64,000 bases of DNA from M3007 sp964484205 (GTDB lineage Bacteria > Bacteroidota > Bacteroidia > Chitinophagales > Saprospiraceae): the NCBI GenBank assembly GCA_964484205.1, contig CAZAEZ010000022.1, positions 35,784 through 99,783 on the forward strand, in the 5' to 3' direction. The position numbers and the translations under genes are program-made. The notes below the pieces were generated by a model. The model was not told where the DNA came from. It saw only the letters and a list, made by a program, of their open reading frames with translations, and ran no database searches. Below are positions 1-8,979 of the stretch, one piece after another; the first letter of the stretch is position 1; the number at the start of each line of letters is the position of its first letter.

Positions 1-213
1 GGTTTCGCTTTTTATAGAGGTATAATGCCATTTCAGTTCTTTGATCTCTTTTTGGAGCATTTGGATTTCCCGGACTTTTTTTTCTGCAAAATGCGCATTG
101 GCGATATAGACCAGCGCCAGAAATCCGAGGAAGAGCAGAAAGGAAAAATTCTTAAATACCCACTCGGTCGACTGGTGACTGACATTCAATGCACTGAGCA
201 GTTTTTTTGCCAC
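1..213 (-). CDS. FtsL-like cell-division protein (partial)
   Basis: This is the N-terminal 71 codons of a gene that runs off the window. It reads MAKKLLSALNV, then a hydrophobic segment at about residues 20-42 (FKNFSFLLFLGFLALVYIAN), then a charged heptad-like stretch (EKKVREIQMLQKEIKELK) suited to a coiled coil. A short cytoplasmic tail, one membrane span and a periplasmic coiled coil is the plan of FtsL/FtsB-type divisome proteins. The gene follows mraZ and rsmH in the same order as the division cluster of other Bacteroidota. The start is GTG because a stop codon lies three codons upstream in frame and no ATG intervenes. It begins 28 nt after the rsmH stop, so co-transcription is likely. 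The family assignment comes from topology and position, since FtsL sequence is poorly conserved. Confidence 0.75.
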   Translation of the reverse strand, partial: MAKKLLSALNVSHQSTEWVFKNFSFLLFLGFLALVYIANAHFAEKKVREIQMLQKEIKELKWHYTSIKSET

Positions 214-241
214 GGTAATTCAGTTTTAATGGTGTAGTTTT

Positions 242-1159
242 TCAAATTTGTTTTTCCGCAATCCGCAGTTTCGCGCTACGTGCCCGCGGGTTTTGCTGTA
301 CTTCATCCCGGCCGGCCTCTATTGGTTTTTTATTGATCAATTTGAATGGCCGTTCAATATTTCCGTAAAAATCCTGCTGCACCTCACCTTCAATATTTCC
401 TGTTTTGAACCAGTTTTTGACCGGCCGGTCTTCCAGCGAGTGGTAGGTGATTATCACCAGGCGGCCTCCCTTGCGCAGCATTTCCGTTGCGTCATTCAGG
501 AAGTCGGTCAAGGCGCCCATCTCGTCATTCACTTCGATGCGCAGGGCCTGAAACACCTGCGACAAGTAGCGCCAACGCTCGCCCATCAGGTTCGCTTCGC
601 AAACGCCCAGCAAATCGGCCGTCGATTGAAAGCGGCTTTTTTCCCGAAAGGCGACACAGGCCAGTGCCAGTGTCCGGGCATTCCGAACCTCCCCGTATGC
701 ACTGAACAGCCGTTGCAAATCCTCGGCGGAATAGGTATTCAGCACATCGGCGGCACTTTTTTCATCACCGGCATTCATGCGCATGTCCAGCGGCGCATCG
801 AAGCGATAACTGAATCCGCGATCCGGCGTATCCAGTTGATGGCTGCTGACACCCAGGTCTGCAAGTATGCCATCCACCGTGCCCGGCCGAACGCCTGCGG
901 CTCTGAGTTGCCGCTTCATGTACCGAAAATTCGAGTGTACGAAACGGAAGCCCGGATGCTCCGAAAAAACCGTATTGCCGGCGTTTGCCTGCGCATCCTC
1001 ATCCTGGTCAAAAGCGTAGAGGCGACCGTTGTCGCCCAGTTGGTTTAATATCGGCGCCGCGTGCCCGCCGCCGCCAAACGTGGCATCCACATACACGCCG
1101 TCGGGGCGGATATGCAGGCCATCGAGCGATTCGGGAAGGAGAACGGGCGCATGGTACAT
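242..1159 (-). CDS. rsmH: 16S rRNA (cytosine(1402)-N(4))-methyltransferase RsmH
   Basis: RsmH (MraW) transfers a methyl group from S-adenosylmethionine to N4 of C1402 in the 16S rRNA decoding centre. The 305-residue length is typical. The opening MYHAPVLLPESLDGL, the SAM-binding segment VYVDATFGGGGHA (about residues 22-35), the DLGVSSHQLDTPDRGFSYR signature near residue 101 and the C-terminal NPRARSAKLR are all family hallmarks. The gene starts 12 nt after the mraZ stop and is followed by the ftsL-like gene, the standard cluster order. The long opposite-strand open frame over the same bases is a shadow. Confidence is high. Confidence 0.97.
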   Translation of the reverse strand: MYHAPVLLPESLDGLHIRPDGVYVDATFGGGGHAAPILNQLGDNGRLYAFDQDEDAQANAGNTVFSEHPGFRFVHSNFRYMKRQLRAAGVRPGTVDGILADLGVSSHQLDTPDRGFSYRFDAPLDMRMNAGDEKSAADVLNTYSAEDLQRLFSAYGEVRNARTLALACVAFREKSRFQSTADLLGVCEANLMGERWRYLSQVFQALRIEVNDEMGALTDFLNDATEMLRKGGRLVIITYHSLEDRPVKNWFKTGNIEGEVQQDFYGNIERPFKLINKKPIEAGRDEVQQNPRARSAKLRIAEKQI

Positions 1160-1171
1160 TTTTTCGTTTTT

Positions 1172-1657
1172 CTAGATTTCGTCAATGTCCCCTACCCCTT
1201 CGGCGCCGCCACCCATCACATCGTTGGCCAGATCGGCGAATTGATTCGGATCGATGCTGAGCATTGCCTCGTAATGCCCGGGCGACCAGATTTCAATGCG
1301 ATCATCCATGGCGATGAGAATGGCTTCCGACTCCAAACTGGCGTAGTCCATAAGCGGCTTTTGCAGCAGAATACGGTCGGCGCTATCGGTCGACACCGGT
1401 GCGGCGCCGAGATAGAAGGAGCGGAAAAACATACGGTTGCGGTCGTTGAAACGGTTGAGACGACTGAGTTTTTCACTGATTTCGTCCCAGACGGGCTTCG
1501 GATACAAGGTGAGGCATTTTTCGAAGCCGCGGTTCAGCACAAACTCATAGCCATTCGATTCGGAGGGCTTTTCCCCGAGTTGACGCAACAGGGCGCTTGG
1601 CAAACGCAACCTGCCTTTATTGTCAATGGCTACCGGATATTCACCGATAAGTTTCAT
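1172..1657 (-). CDS. mraZ: Division/cell wall cluster transcriptional repressor MraZ
   Basis: MraZ is a DNA-binding protein built from two AbrB/SpoVT-like half-domains that oligomerises into a ring and regulates its own division cluster. The start was placed at MKLIGEYPVAIDNKGR, because that motif is the normal N terminus; the frame remains open for 22 more codons upstream without family resemblance. The first half-domain contains NKGRLRLPSALL, and the second contains DRIEIWSPGHYEAML near the C terminus, followed by a short acidic tail. The length of 161 residues is usual. It is the first gene of the cluster on this strand and sits 12 nt before rsmH. The region ahead of it holds tandem GTGGTAAAA boxes and a TACATTTG promoter box, consistent with autoregulation. 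Confidence 0.95.
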   Translation of the reverse strand: MKLIGEYPVAIDNKGRLRLPSALLRQLGEKPSESNGYEFVLNRGFEKCLTLYPKPVWDEISEKLSRLNRFNDRNRMFFRSFYLGAAPVSTDSADRILLQKPLMDYASLESEAILIAMDDRIEIWSPGHYEAMLSIDPNQFADLANDVMGGGAEGVGDIDEI

Positions 1658-1720
1658 GCTGAGAGGGACTGTTTGAACAAAATATGCAGTATGTGCTGTA
1701 TTTGCCCATAGCTTACACCA

Positions 1721-1752
1721 CAAATGTACTTGCTTTTACCACATTTTACCAC
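1721..1752 (-). promoter_or_regulatory. mraZ promoter with candidate MraZ operator repeats
   Basis: On the minus strand the tandem boxes GTGGTAAAAT and GTGGTAAAAG (1733-1752) repeat with a 10-bp period. They are followed by TACATTTG (1721-1728), which matches the Bacteroidota -7 consensus TAnnTTTG; a third GTGGTGTAAG overlaps the box. MraZ is known to bind short G-rich boxes repeated about once per helical turn ahead of its own gene, so this is a plausible operator overlapping the promoter. No clear TTTG -33 box is present. The remaining sequence from 1753 to about 2000 is AT-rich, and no gene or other signal was seen in it. Confidence 0.5.
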
Positions 1753-2001
1753 GATTAAACACCAGTTTGGAATTTTTTTTTGAAAAAAATTTAAATAAAA
1801 AGCACAACAAACTGTTTTTCAATATTTTAAACCTGTGTTCAAAAGTGGGAGAATTTTGATTTTTTTTCGAAATTGTCGATTAGCCGACGATTGAATGGCC
1901 GTTTCAAGTCCGAAAATGGTCGGAAAAACGGGTTTAGCGATATGCCGTTCGCAGAGCCGGCGTCACAAATGGCGGCGTTGGTGGGAGAAAGTGGAAACAC
2001 G

Positions 2002-2080
2002 AACCTGTCAGGTCAAAAAACAGCCCGCAGGGTGGCGCCATTTGCGCTACCCTGCGGGCTGTTTTTTGACCTGACAGGTT
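2002..2080. repeat. Long palindrome with AACCTGTCAGGT ends (copy A), likely terminator
   Basis: The sequence starts AACCTGTCAGGT and ends ACCTGACAGGTT. Between them lies a perfectly self-complementary core with a run of A, then CAGCCCGCAGGGT, a loop of about 15 nt, and the exact complement ending in a run of T. It lies 11 bp downstream of the unknown gene at 2092-3093 and can act as a strong hairpin terminator. Two other elements (45941-46018 and 52008-52082) have the same ends but unrelated cores. Confidence 0.8.
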
Positions 2081-2091
2081 TTAAACCAGCA

Positions 2092-3093
2092 TTACCGCAA
2101 AATTTCAATCACATCACCCTTGATCACGTAATGGCAACTGGATGCCTGTTGCCGGATAAAAGCTTGCGCGATGAATTCCAGTATCTCCGAACGTTCGGCG
2201 AGCAAGGTGCCGGTCGCCTTTTCCCATTGCTGTTCGCCAGGCACAAAGATCAACACGACACAATTACCCGCGCCCACCTCAAAATCAATCTGAAAACGCA
2301 CATTCCCGTCAACGTATTCAATGATCCCACCGCGTCCCATTCCGGTAATCACTGCCTGCCGCTTTATCCGCCGGATCACTTGCTCAGTGGCCTCCCGGAT
2401 TGCCTGCATGCCGTTATCAATCTCCACCCCGTTTGAATCAAAAAGGCGGTGCTCCCGGCTGTTTTGTACCATGGCGACATTCCCGGCGGGATGCTCGTAG
2501 GTTTCCGCTTTGGGGAAGCCCTCCATAAATTTGATAAATTTGATCCGGTGCGTCCAGCCATCCGGCCAATCGGCCTCCAGCGTGTAAAAACCGGGTTTGA
2601 ACGGCAACGTATCCCACAAAATATTGGTACTGCCGTTTAGCTTATCCCGCACAGGCATTTCTTCCAGCACCTCGCCAGTAACACTATTGATCAGTCGAAG
2701 TGTACCGGCGTCGTACGCGTATTTGGGCATGTGAAAACTCAGCTGCTGGCAGTCCGGATAATGAATAAACCGCACCTGGTGTTGTTGCACAATTCCATTA
2801 GCGGCTGCACCGTCGGCAGCCGGTTTTGTAGGGTCGCGGTAAAAATTTGAAACATTGCTCAGGATACATTTTCCATAGTATTCGCCATTGGCGCCAGTTG
2901 ATGGGGTGCATTTTTCTACAAAATTTGCAGGCAAAATACCCGAAGAGCCATCCCCGGTGTCCGGCACAAAATACCCTTCGGCAACCTGGTCCGCAGACGC
3001 GCCTTTTTTGAGCACATCCGCTAGCTCCAATTCACAGTTTTTTTGAAAAACACACCAGTCTTGCAGGAGGCGAAAATTTGCGGTATTAACCAT
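2092..3093 (-). CDS. Hypothetical protein
   Basis: A 333-residue protein that I do not recognise. The start is placed at MVNTANFRLLQDW; an upstream ATG at 3147 would overlap the neighbouring gene and adds an atypical extension. No signal peptide or membrane span is evident. The N-terminal part is rich in Gly/Ser and Cys (FVEKCTPSTGANGEYYGKC). The middle part (FHMPKYAYDAGTLRLINSVT, then PFKPGFYTLEADWPDG) looks like beta-strand-rich sequence. The C-terminal third (IREATEQVIRRIKRQ, GAGNCVVLIFVPGEQQWEKA) is more compact. It follows the small membrane protein at 3114-3491 with a 20-nt gap on the same strand, so the two may be co-expressed. A long palindrome lies directly after the stop codon. Confidence 0.7.
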   Translation of the reverse strand: MVNTANFRLLQDWCVFQKNCELELADVLKKGASADQVAEGYFVPDTGDGSSGILPANFVEKCTPSTGANGEYYGKCILSNVSNFYRDPTKPAADGAAANGIVQQHQVRFIHYPDCQQLSFHMPKYAYDAGTLRLINSVTGEVLEEMPVRDKLNGSTNILWDTLPFKPGFYTLEADWPDGWTHRIKFIKFMEGFPKAETYEHPAGNVAMVQNSREHRLFDSNGVEIDNGMQAIREATEQVIRRIKRQAVITGMGRGGIIEYVDGNVRFQIDFEVGAGNCVVLIFVPGEQQWEKATGTLLAERSEILEFIAQAFIRQQASSCHYVIKGDVIEILR

Positions 3094-3113
3094 GATCGTC
3101 GGGAAATGTAAAC

Positions 3114-3491
3114 TCAGAACCTGATTTTTACAAAAATGCTGCCGCAAACAAGCACAAAAAACACCAGCAAGATGCCAACAATATAGGCCGTGCCAATCCC
3201 GGGTCCTTGTTGACTATGAGCTCCCAGACCTTTATCCAGCACATAGTGGGCCCCAAATATCCCCGCAATCCATACCCGAAGTAAAAGCCCGTTTTTTTCT
3301 ATTGCCGGGATATACCATAGTCCAAACAATAGCGCCGCTACCACCGGAACATAGAGAAACAGGTTCTCCAGAAAACCGTCCATAGGCCGGGATGGCAGTG
3401 TATTCCGTTGCGCCAACAACACAACGATGAAATACATTCCGGCCCAAAAAAGCTCAGGGCCGGGGAGCAATTGCACAATTCGCGATACCAT
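3114..3491 (-). CDS. Small multi-pass membrane protein, function unknown
   Basis: A 125-residue, strongly hydrophobic protein with about four predicted membrane spans: near residues 12-28 (ELFWAGMYFIVVLLAQ), 44-62 (LFLYVPVVAALLFGLWYIP), 70-88 (LLLRVWIAGIFGAHYVL) and 101-122 (TAYIVGILLVFFVLVCGSIF). No catalytic motif is visible and I cannot assign a family. It lies 20 nt upstream of the unknown gene 2092-3093 in the same orientation. The 290 bp between it and the next gene (3492-3781) show no convincing coding frame; a short frame there is a shadow of the large surface-protein gene. Confidence 0.7.
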   Translation of the reverse strand: MVSRIVQLLPGPELFWAGMYFIVVLLAQRNTLPSRPMDGFLENLFLYVPVVAALLFGLWYIPAIEKNGLLLRVWIAGIFGAHYVLDKGLGAHSQQGPGIGTAYIVGILLVFFVLVCGSIFVKIRF

Positions 3492-3781
3492 AAATTTCGA
3501 TTGTAATGCGGATAAAAAACCCTGATTTAATAAAGTGTCTTTTGAACCGTGTATTTGTTGTGCTGACTAAACGTCACCAACAGTGGAAAAGACTTAATAA
3601 ACGGTACCGGCAGGATATTTCATAAAAGGCACGGTCAGAACTATACGAACGGTATCCATGGATTGCTGAACTGTTTTGCGCGGCAAATTTGCACGGGCCG
3701 GCATTTCAAACCTAAAATTTAACTTCCAGGTGTTGACTTTCCCGGCTGAACCGTGGCAAATCCAAAATGAAACAAAAACCG

Positions 3782-6700
3782 TCAGCGCAAAACCGTTAGC
3801 GAACCGCTCAGGGTTTCCGTCCGGCCATCCACCAATTCCAGTTCCAGCACCCAAACGTACACGCCGGGCAGCACGGGCTTTCCCTGGTAAGTGCCGTCCC
3901 AGGCATTGGTATCGTCGCCCGGTAATGCATCCAGCGCCTCATGCATCAGGCCGCCCCAGCGGTCGAAAATCTGCAGCCGTTTGATCAACTGCACAGACGG
4001 CCCGAAGCTCAGGGTGAACCGGCCGTTCAAATCCGTTTGCGCGCCGGGGATCATCGCATTGGGCACATAAGTCAGCAGTTGCCGGTCTACGTTGAGATAC
4101 ATATCGTCGGTGGCCGTGCATCCACTGGCATTGGTCACAGTCAGCACGTAGTGGATATTTTCCAGGGGCCGGGCCACCGGATTCGGACAATCCGTACAAC
4201 TCAGGTAAGCCGGATTTTCCCAGAAATACGTTACAAGCCCGGCGTTGGGCAGGAAAATGTTCAGCAAAATGGAATCGCCCAGCAAAACTGTCGCGTCTGC
4301 CGGCAAACTCACCACGACCGCGGGCGGCTCGGCCACCTGGATTTGCTGCGTTTCGGCGCAGCCGTGTATGTCTTCCGCCGTAATTTCATACTGTGCCGCG
4401 GGCAGGTTTTCAAACAAATCCGCCTGCGAAAACGGCCCGCCGTCCAAACTGTACACCAACGTGGTGTCGGCGCTTTGCACACGAATAGCGCCGTTTTGCT
4501 CGCCAAAACACTGCACCGAGTCGGCTTCCAGCGCAAAAACGATCGGCGGGTAATTTGCCACCTGCGCGCTTGCCGTTTCCGTGCAATCCGCCGCATCCGT
4601 GACGGTCAGGCTGTAGTTTCCTGCCGGGATATCCGGCAGTTGAGCGCTGTTGGATGCCCCCGGCGGGCTCCACCCGTAGGTGTACGGCGGGGTGCCGCCG
4701 TTGACCAGTGCCTCCAGCAAACCGTTCGACTCGTCAAGGCAGGCCGGCGTGGCATCCACGGAAAGTACCAACTCGGGCAAGACCGTCAGCTGGACGGTAT
4801 GCGTGGAATCGCAACCGTTCCGGGCCGTAAACGTTTGACGGTAAACCCCTGAAGTTCCCTGCGGCTGCCCGAAAACCGGGATGGTTTCGCCGCCGCAAAT
4901 GACCAGCGCCTCGCTGGTGGCGAAAGTGTCTTTCGGGATCGCCTTGACAAAAACAGTGGAGTCGCAGCCGGTAATTGCCGACAATAAAAACGTGTGTTCG
5001 TCGCCCGGCGAAAAATTCTGACCATTGTAATTCAGCACGCTGCCCAGACAAACGGCGGTATCGACCGAAATCTGGTAGGTGCCCACCGTGGTGCCGTGCA
5101 CGCGTACGTGCACCACTGAATCGCAGCCGGCAACTGTTTGCAGGGCAAACGTCCGGCTCGCGTCGGGCAAAATTTCAGTGCCGAACCAGTCCACCGTGCG
5201 GCCGTAACAAATCGTGGTGTCGATGCTGTAATTAAAGGTATCGTTCACTGTAAAATACACGGTGTCAATGCTAAAGCAGCCGTTTGCCAAATCAGCCCGC
5301 AGTACCAGATCACCCGATGCCGCCGGGCCCGCCTGCACATCCGGGCAAGTGGCGCAATCCACTGCAGCGGCAGGTTGCCAGTCGTACATATCAAAACCGG
5401 CCTGACCCAGCACCACCATTTCGCCCTGGCAGATCACCTGGTCGGGACCCAGTTGCAGCACCGTGCTGCTGTCGATCCCGATTGTCCGGCTGTCGGTCTG
5501 GGTAATGCCGCAAACATCGGTGGCTGTCACAGCGTACAATCCGGCATCCAGGGCGGCAAAAGTAGCCAGACCGGAGCCGTCGTGCCAGGCCCAACTCACC
5601 AGATCGTTTCCGGCTGCATTCAGCAGCAGGGTACCGTTGTCGCAGATCAGGGTATCCGGCCCGAGTTCGAGCACCGCCGGGTTATACGCCAGATACAGGG
5701 CGGCGATGTTGTCCTCAAAATTACATTCGCCGATGCTGGTCGAGGGGAAATCCTGTGCCAGGCTGAAAGGCGTGCCCAGGGAATTATTGTCGTTCAGCAC
5801 CAGAAAAATAGAATCGTTGGCGATGCGCGGCAGGCGCGCCATGAAGGTGCGGCAGCTGTCGGGTGGCAGGTCGAATCCCAGTGGCCGCAGGCCCAGCCAG
5901 AGTGCCGCCGTGGTTTGAGGGTTACCCAGATAAGCCGAAACGGGGGTTTGCAGCGGCAAGGTATTGTCACCGTCGTTGCACACACTGAGGCTGACCTCAA
6001 TGGAATCGCCCACGCAAACCAGATTAAGCGCTTCCAGCACGCCGTCAGGCGCCGGGAAGGTGGGGTTAAAATACTGGTTGAGAAAACTGTTCATCCGCAA
6101 ACTGTCGCCCACAATGTGCGGGTTTTGCTGAATGCGCGGCACGCTGAGATCTTCATTGATGTTGGTGTTAAAATACGCGTGCTGGTTCCACACCCGGCGC
6201 GAAGAAATACCCGGAAGGCCCACGGCTTCGTACGCCACTACGGTACCCTGGTCTTGCGTGCCGTTGGTGCCGCATTCGATCACGATCTCCGTCTGGCCGT
6301 CGCCGTCGACATCGAGCACCAACGGGTTTTCGATGTGGGTGGCCGACAGGCAGTTGTCCTGCCATTTGACCAGTCCCGTTGCGCCTTCGATCACTTGCAA
6401 AAACGACTGGCCCCGGTAAATCACATCCGCCGAGCCGTCGCCGCAAAAGTCGTATACGCTGGAACAGGTGACGGAGGAGGGATCAATTGTGTTGACCGTC
6501 CAGAGCACCGAAAAATCATTGTTCAAGGCAAAGAGTTGTGGAAATTCCACAAAACTCAACTCCAATTCGCCGTCGCCGTTCAGATCGGCAATATTGACCC
6601 GCGAGGCGCCGTCGTGCCAGTTGGTGGGCAGTTGAAATTCGCGCATGATCACCGGCGTCTGAATATCCCAGCAATACACCGTGTTTTGGCCGCCTTTCCG

Positions 6701-7669
6701 GCCCTGCACGATAGCGTCGAGGTCGCCGTCGCGGTCAAAATCGGCAATACTGGTAAAACCGTCGGTGAACGGCGCGGGGGCCGTTACCACTGCTGTCACC
6801 ACACCGGTAACTAAATTGACGGATAACACCTGGTTGCCGGCTACAATTTCCAGGCCGGCGCAGTCGGCGCAAAAATTATCGGGCAGCGCGTCAATGGCGA
6901 TGGGCGAGTTGAACGAAAAACCGCCCGCCGCCCGCGCCGGATGCTCGCCGGCTGAAAGCAGGTCTCCACCGGAAGCCAGCAAAGCGCCGGTTTGGCCATT
7001 GAACACCTGGTTGCCAATATTGACTTCCGGCAGGCCGTCGTGGTCAAAATCGGCAATATTGGGCGAAGAAAAGGCATAGCGGTTGCTGTAGCCAACCTGT
7101 ACGGCGCTGGTAAATTTCAGCGCACCGGTGTGGCTGTAGCAGCGCAACAGCCGGTCGTTGCCCACGATCACAAACTCGCCGAAACCGTCGTTGTCCAGGT
7201 CGGCCATAGCCGGGCAAGTGCCGCCGGGCAGGCCGGTGGGGCTGGCGATTTGCACTTTCGTAGCGCCTGTAGCGCCGTCGATGATGTAAATTTCAGTGGC
7301 CTCCACCCGGTAAGTCACGATTTCCGGAATACCGTCGCCGTCCATATCGCCGGCTACCAGGGGCGAGTAGGTGCCCGTTTCGGCCTGGCCGACCCATTGG
7401 ATACCCAGATTGATCGTATCGCAGGAGGGCACAAAAAAGCAGTCGGCATTGCAGGTGGTGTAGTAAAAATTGTCGCACTGGCCCGTGCAGGTACAATCCT
7501 GGTCGAAGCAGTCGATGAGGCCGTCGCCGTCGTCGTCAATGCCGTTCGAACAGTTCTCAACGGCTTGTGCGGTAAGTAAAACGGGAATGCTCAGAAAAAA
7601 AAGCGCCAGTGCGGCGGTGGAAAGGTGTTTGGCGGCCAGGCGCCGGCTGTGGTACACGTGTTTTAACAT
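3782..7669 (-). CDS. T9SS-exported VCBS/FG-GAP repeat protein with CHU_C-type sorting domain
   Basis: A giant secreted protein of about 1,295 residues. The start chosen (MLKHVYHSRRLAAKH) gives a signal peptide ending near LLTAQA; an ATG 18 codons upstream is also open. The N-terminal half begins with NCSNGIDDDGDGLIDC, a Cys-rich opening typical of Bacteroidota surface proteins. It then carries repeated MDGDGIPEIV, LDNDGFGEFVIV, FDHDGLPEVNIG and LNGDGELELSFV units, the Ca-binding loops of an integrin-like VCBS/FG-GAP propeller. The middle has PKD-like and SprB-like segments (YGWSPPGASNSAQLPDIPAG). The C terminus (VPNAMIPGAQTDLNGRF, IFDRWGGLMHEA, WDGTYQGKPVLPGVYVWVL) is a gliding-motility-associated CHU_C (type B) domain, so export and anchoring by T9SS is expected. 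Its ligand is unknown. Confidence 0.9.
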   Translation of the reverse strand: MLKHVYHSRRLAAKHLSTAALALFFLSIPVLLTAQAVENCSNGIDDDGDGLIDCFDQDCTCTGQCDNFYYTTCNADCFFVPSCDTINLGIQWVGQAETGTYSPLVAGDMDGDGIPEIVTYRVEATEIYIIDGATGATKVQIASPTGLPGGTCPAMADLDNDGFGEFVIVGNDRLLRCYSHTGALKFTSAVQVGYSNRYAFSSPNIADFDHDGLPEVNIGNQVFNGQTGALLASGGDLLSAGEHPARAAGGFSFNSPIAIDALPDNFCADCAGLEIVAGNQVLSVNLVTGVVTAVVTAPAPFTDGFTSIADFDRDGDLDAIVQGRKGGQNTVYCWDIQTPVIMREFQLPTNWHDGASRVNIADLNGDGELELSFVEFPQLFALNNDFSVLWTVNTIDPSSVTCSSVYDFCGDGSADVIYRGQSFLQVIEGATGLVKWQDNCLSATHIENPLVLDVDGDGQTEIVIECGTNGTQDQGTVVAYEAVGLPGISSRRVWNQHAYFNTNINEDLSVPRIQQNPHIVGDSLRMNSFLNQYFNPTFPAPDGVLEALNLVCVGDSIEVSLSVCNDGDNTLPLQTPVSAYLGNPQTTAALWLGLRPLGFDLPPDSCRTFMARLPRIANDSIFLVLNDNNSLGTPFSLAQDFPSTSIGECNFEDNIAALYLAYNPAVLELGPDTLICDNGTLLLNAAGNDLVSWAWHDGSGLATFAALDAGLYAVTATDVCGITQTDSRTIGIDSSTVLQLGPDQVICQGEMVVLGQAGFDMYDWQPAAAVDCATCPDVQAGPAASGDLVLRADLANGCFSIDTVYFTVNDTFNYSIDTTICYGRTVDWFGTEILPDASRTFALQTVAGCDSVVHVRVHGTTVGTYQISVDTAVCLGSVLNYNGQNFSPGDEHTFLLSAITGCDSTVFVKAIPKDTFATSEALVICGGETIPVFGQPQGTSGVYRQTFTARNGCDSTHTVQLTVLPELVLSVDATPACLDESNGLLEALVNGGTPPYTYGWSPPGASNSAQLPDIPAGNYSLTVTDAADCTETASAQVANYPPIVFALEADSVQCFGEQNGAIRVQSADTTLVYSLDGGPFSQADLFENLPAAQYEITAEDIHGCAETQQIQVAEPPAVVVSLPADATVLLGDSILLNIFLPNAGLVTYFWENPAYLSCTDCPNPVARPLENIHYVLTVTNASGCTATDDMYLNVDRQLLTYVPNAMIPGAQTDLNGRFTLSFGPSVQLIKRLQIFDRWGGLMHEALDALPGDDTNAWDGTYQGKPVLPGVYVWVLELELVDGRTETLSGSLTVLR

Positions 7670-7787
7670 GGAATGGGATAAGTGTTTGTTCTGGTCGGGC
7701 TGGAAACGGGCAGAGCGGAGCATTCTGTTCGTCCGACAAAACGATTAACGTATTGTTTAAAACCAGAGACTACGGCGGGAAATTTGT

Positions 7788-7884
7788 AACGTTGACAGGG
7801 TTCCAAACCCTGTCAACGTTGGAACTCTACGTGTAACGTTGGCAGGGTTTCAAACCCTGCCAACGTTGAAACCCTGCCAACGTT
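7788..7884. repeat. Tandem hairpins of the AACGTTG-CAGGGTTT family in a divergent intergenic region
   Basis: Two consecutive near-perfect hairpins occur: 7788-7820 (AACGTTGACAGGGTT/AACCCTGTCAACGTT) and 7835-7867 (AACGTTGGCAGGGTTT/AAACCCTGCCAACGTT). The A in one stem of the first and G in the second are matched by T and C in the other arm. A third half-unit (7871-7884) follows. They lie between the start codons of two divergent genes (7669 minus, 7951 plus), so they are not gene-end terminators. The rest of 7670-7950 shows no gene. Confidence 0.8.
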
Positions 7885-7950
7885 AAAAAAACGTTCCGGT
7901 CAAAATTACCACGACTACCGCCGCCATCTATCTTTATTCCCAAAAAAATT

Positions 7951-8931
7951 ATGCAACCGCTCCTGCCAATCTCCATTTTTTTGCTGCTCGCAATTTCCGC
8001 CGGCTCCTTACCGGCGCAAACCGGTTTTTTCCCCGATGATCTGATCGTCTCCGCCTCCGCACTCAACCTGCGCGACCAACCGACCAAAACCGGGAAAGTA
8101 CTGGAGAAACTCGCACGCGGCAGCACACTCAAGTTTGTAACAACAGCAAACGAAGGCGCCTATGAAACCGTAGACGACAACTACGGCGTCTGGCTCAGGG
8201 TGCAATCCGGCACCGGCAAAACCGGCTATGTGTTCAGCACGTTCGTCACCGGATTGTTCAACCTGTACCTCGAAGGCGAAACGCCACTCGACTTGTTGCC
8301 CGAACAAAGCTGGTACGGCCTGTACGCCCGCGACTCCTTCAGCGACGAGCTGCGGACCATTAAAGTCCACCTGGCCACGGAGTACAACGCCTTCCGGGAG
8401 GAAGACACCCAGGCGCTGCGCACCAACCAGCCGGACCGGGCCAAATTCATCATTGGAACGACCGGCCGGCTTCAACCGGGGCCTGCCGGTGAGCTCGGCA
8501 TTTTCGACCCAGCCGATTTTTACTTCAACGACGCCCTGGCGCCCGGCGCCATGCTGGCATTGTTACCCGGTTCGAAACCGGGCGACGAAACCCCTGCCCC
8601 ACCCTGCTACCTCGCCGCCACCGGCTGCGCCGGCCTGCAGAACGATGCGACCATCGTATTTCAGGATTTCAAACTCACCGCCCTGATGCCGCGCCCCGAC
8701 CTGCCCACCATCCGGCAGGACCTGAGCCCCTGGTTTAAAACAGCGCCGGGGCTGAACCCCAACATCCGGCTTTGGTGGTTCGGCGATCTCGACGGCGACG
8801 CCCGGCCTGATGCCATCATCGAGGACATGCCGGAGGAAATGGGCATGCGCATTTCACTGTTCCTGTCCTCCAGGGCGCGTGACGGGGAGTTGCTGCGCAA
8901 AGTTTGTGAGTACTGGCCGCCGCTGGATTAA
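7951..8931 (+). CDS. Secreted bacterial SH3-domain (SH3b) protein
   Basis: A 326-residue exported protein. Residues 1-24 form a signal peptide (PISIFLLLAISAGSLPAQ). It is followed by an SH3b module at about residues 31-100: SASALNLRDQPTKTGKVLEK, then WLRVQSGTGKTGYVFSTFV. This is the fold that bacterial cell-wall hydrolases and surface proteins use to bind peptides or peptidoglycan. The remaining 220 residues have no motif I recognise. A late segment RLWWFGDLDGDARPDAIIED resembles a single FG-GAP-like Asp-rich loop and could bind calcium. No catalytic cysteine/histidine pair for an NlpC/P60 hydrolase is evident. It is 48 nt upstream of the amino acid permease gene in the same direction. Confidence 0.8.
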   Translation: MQPLLPISIFLLLAISAGSLPAQTGFFPDDLIVSASALNLRDQPTKTGKVLEKLARGSTLKFVTTANEGAYETVDDNYGVWLRVQSGTGKTGYVFSTFVTGLFNLYLEGETPLDLLPEQSWYGLYARDSFSDELRTIKVHLATEYNAFREEDTQALRTNQPDRAKFIIGTTGRLQPGPAGELGIFDPADFYFNDALAPGAMLALLPGSKPGDETPAPPCYLAATGCAGLQNDATIVFQDFKLTALMPRPDLPTIRQDLSPWFKTAPGLNPNIRLWWFGDLDGDARPDAIIEDMPEEMGMRISLFLSSRARDGELLRKVCEYWPPLD

Positions 8932-8979
8932 TATCTTGCCCCGGCTTTCAACCCCGGCCTTCACAGCAAACCCATACGT

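Noticed and set aside
5138..6814. Long plus-strand open frame of 558 codons
   Set aside because: It lies antisense to the VCBS/CHU_C gene, has no domain or signal and the composition of a shadow frame; the minus-strand protein is clearly real.
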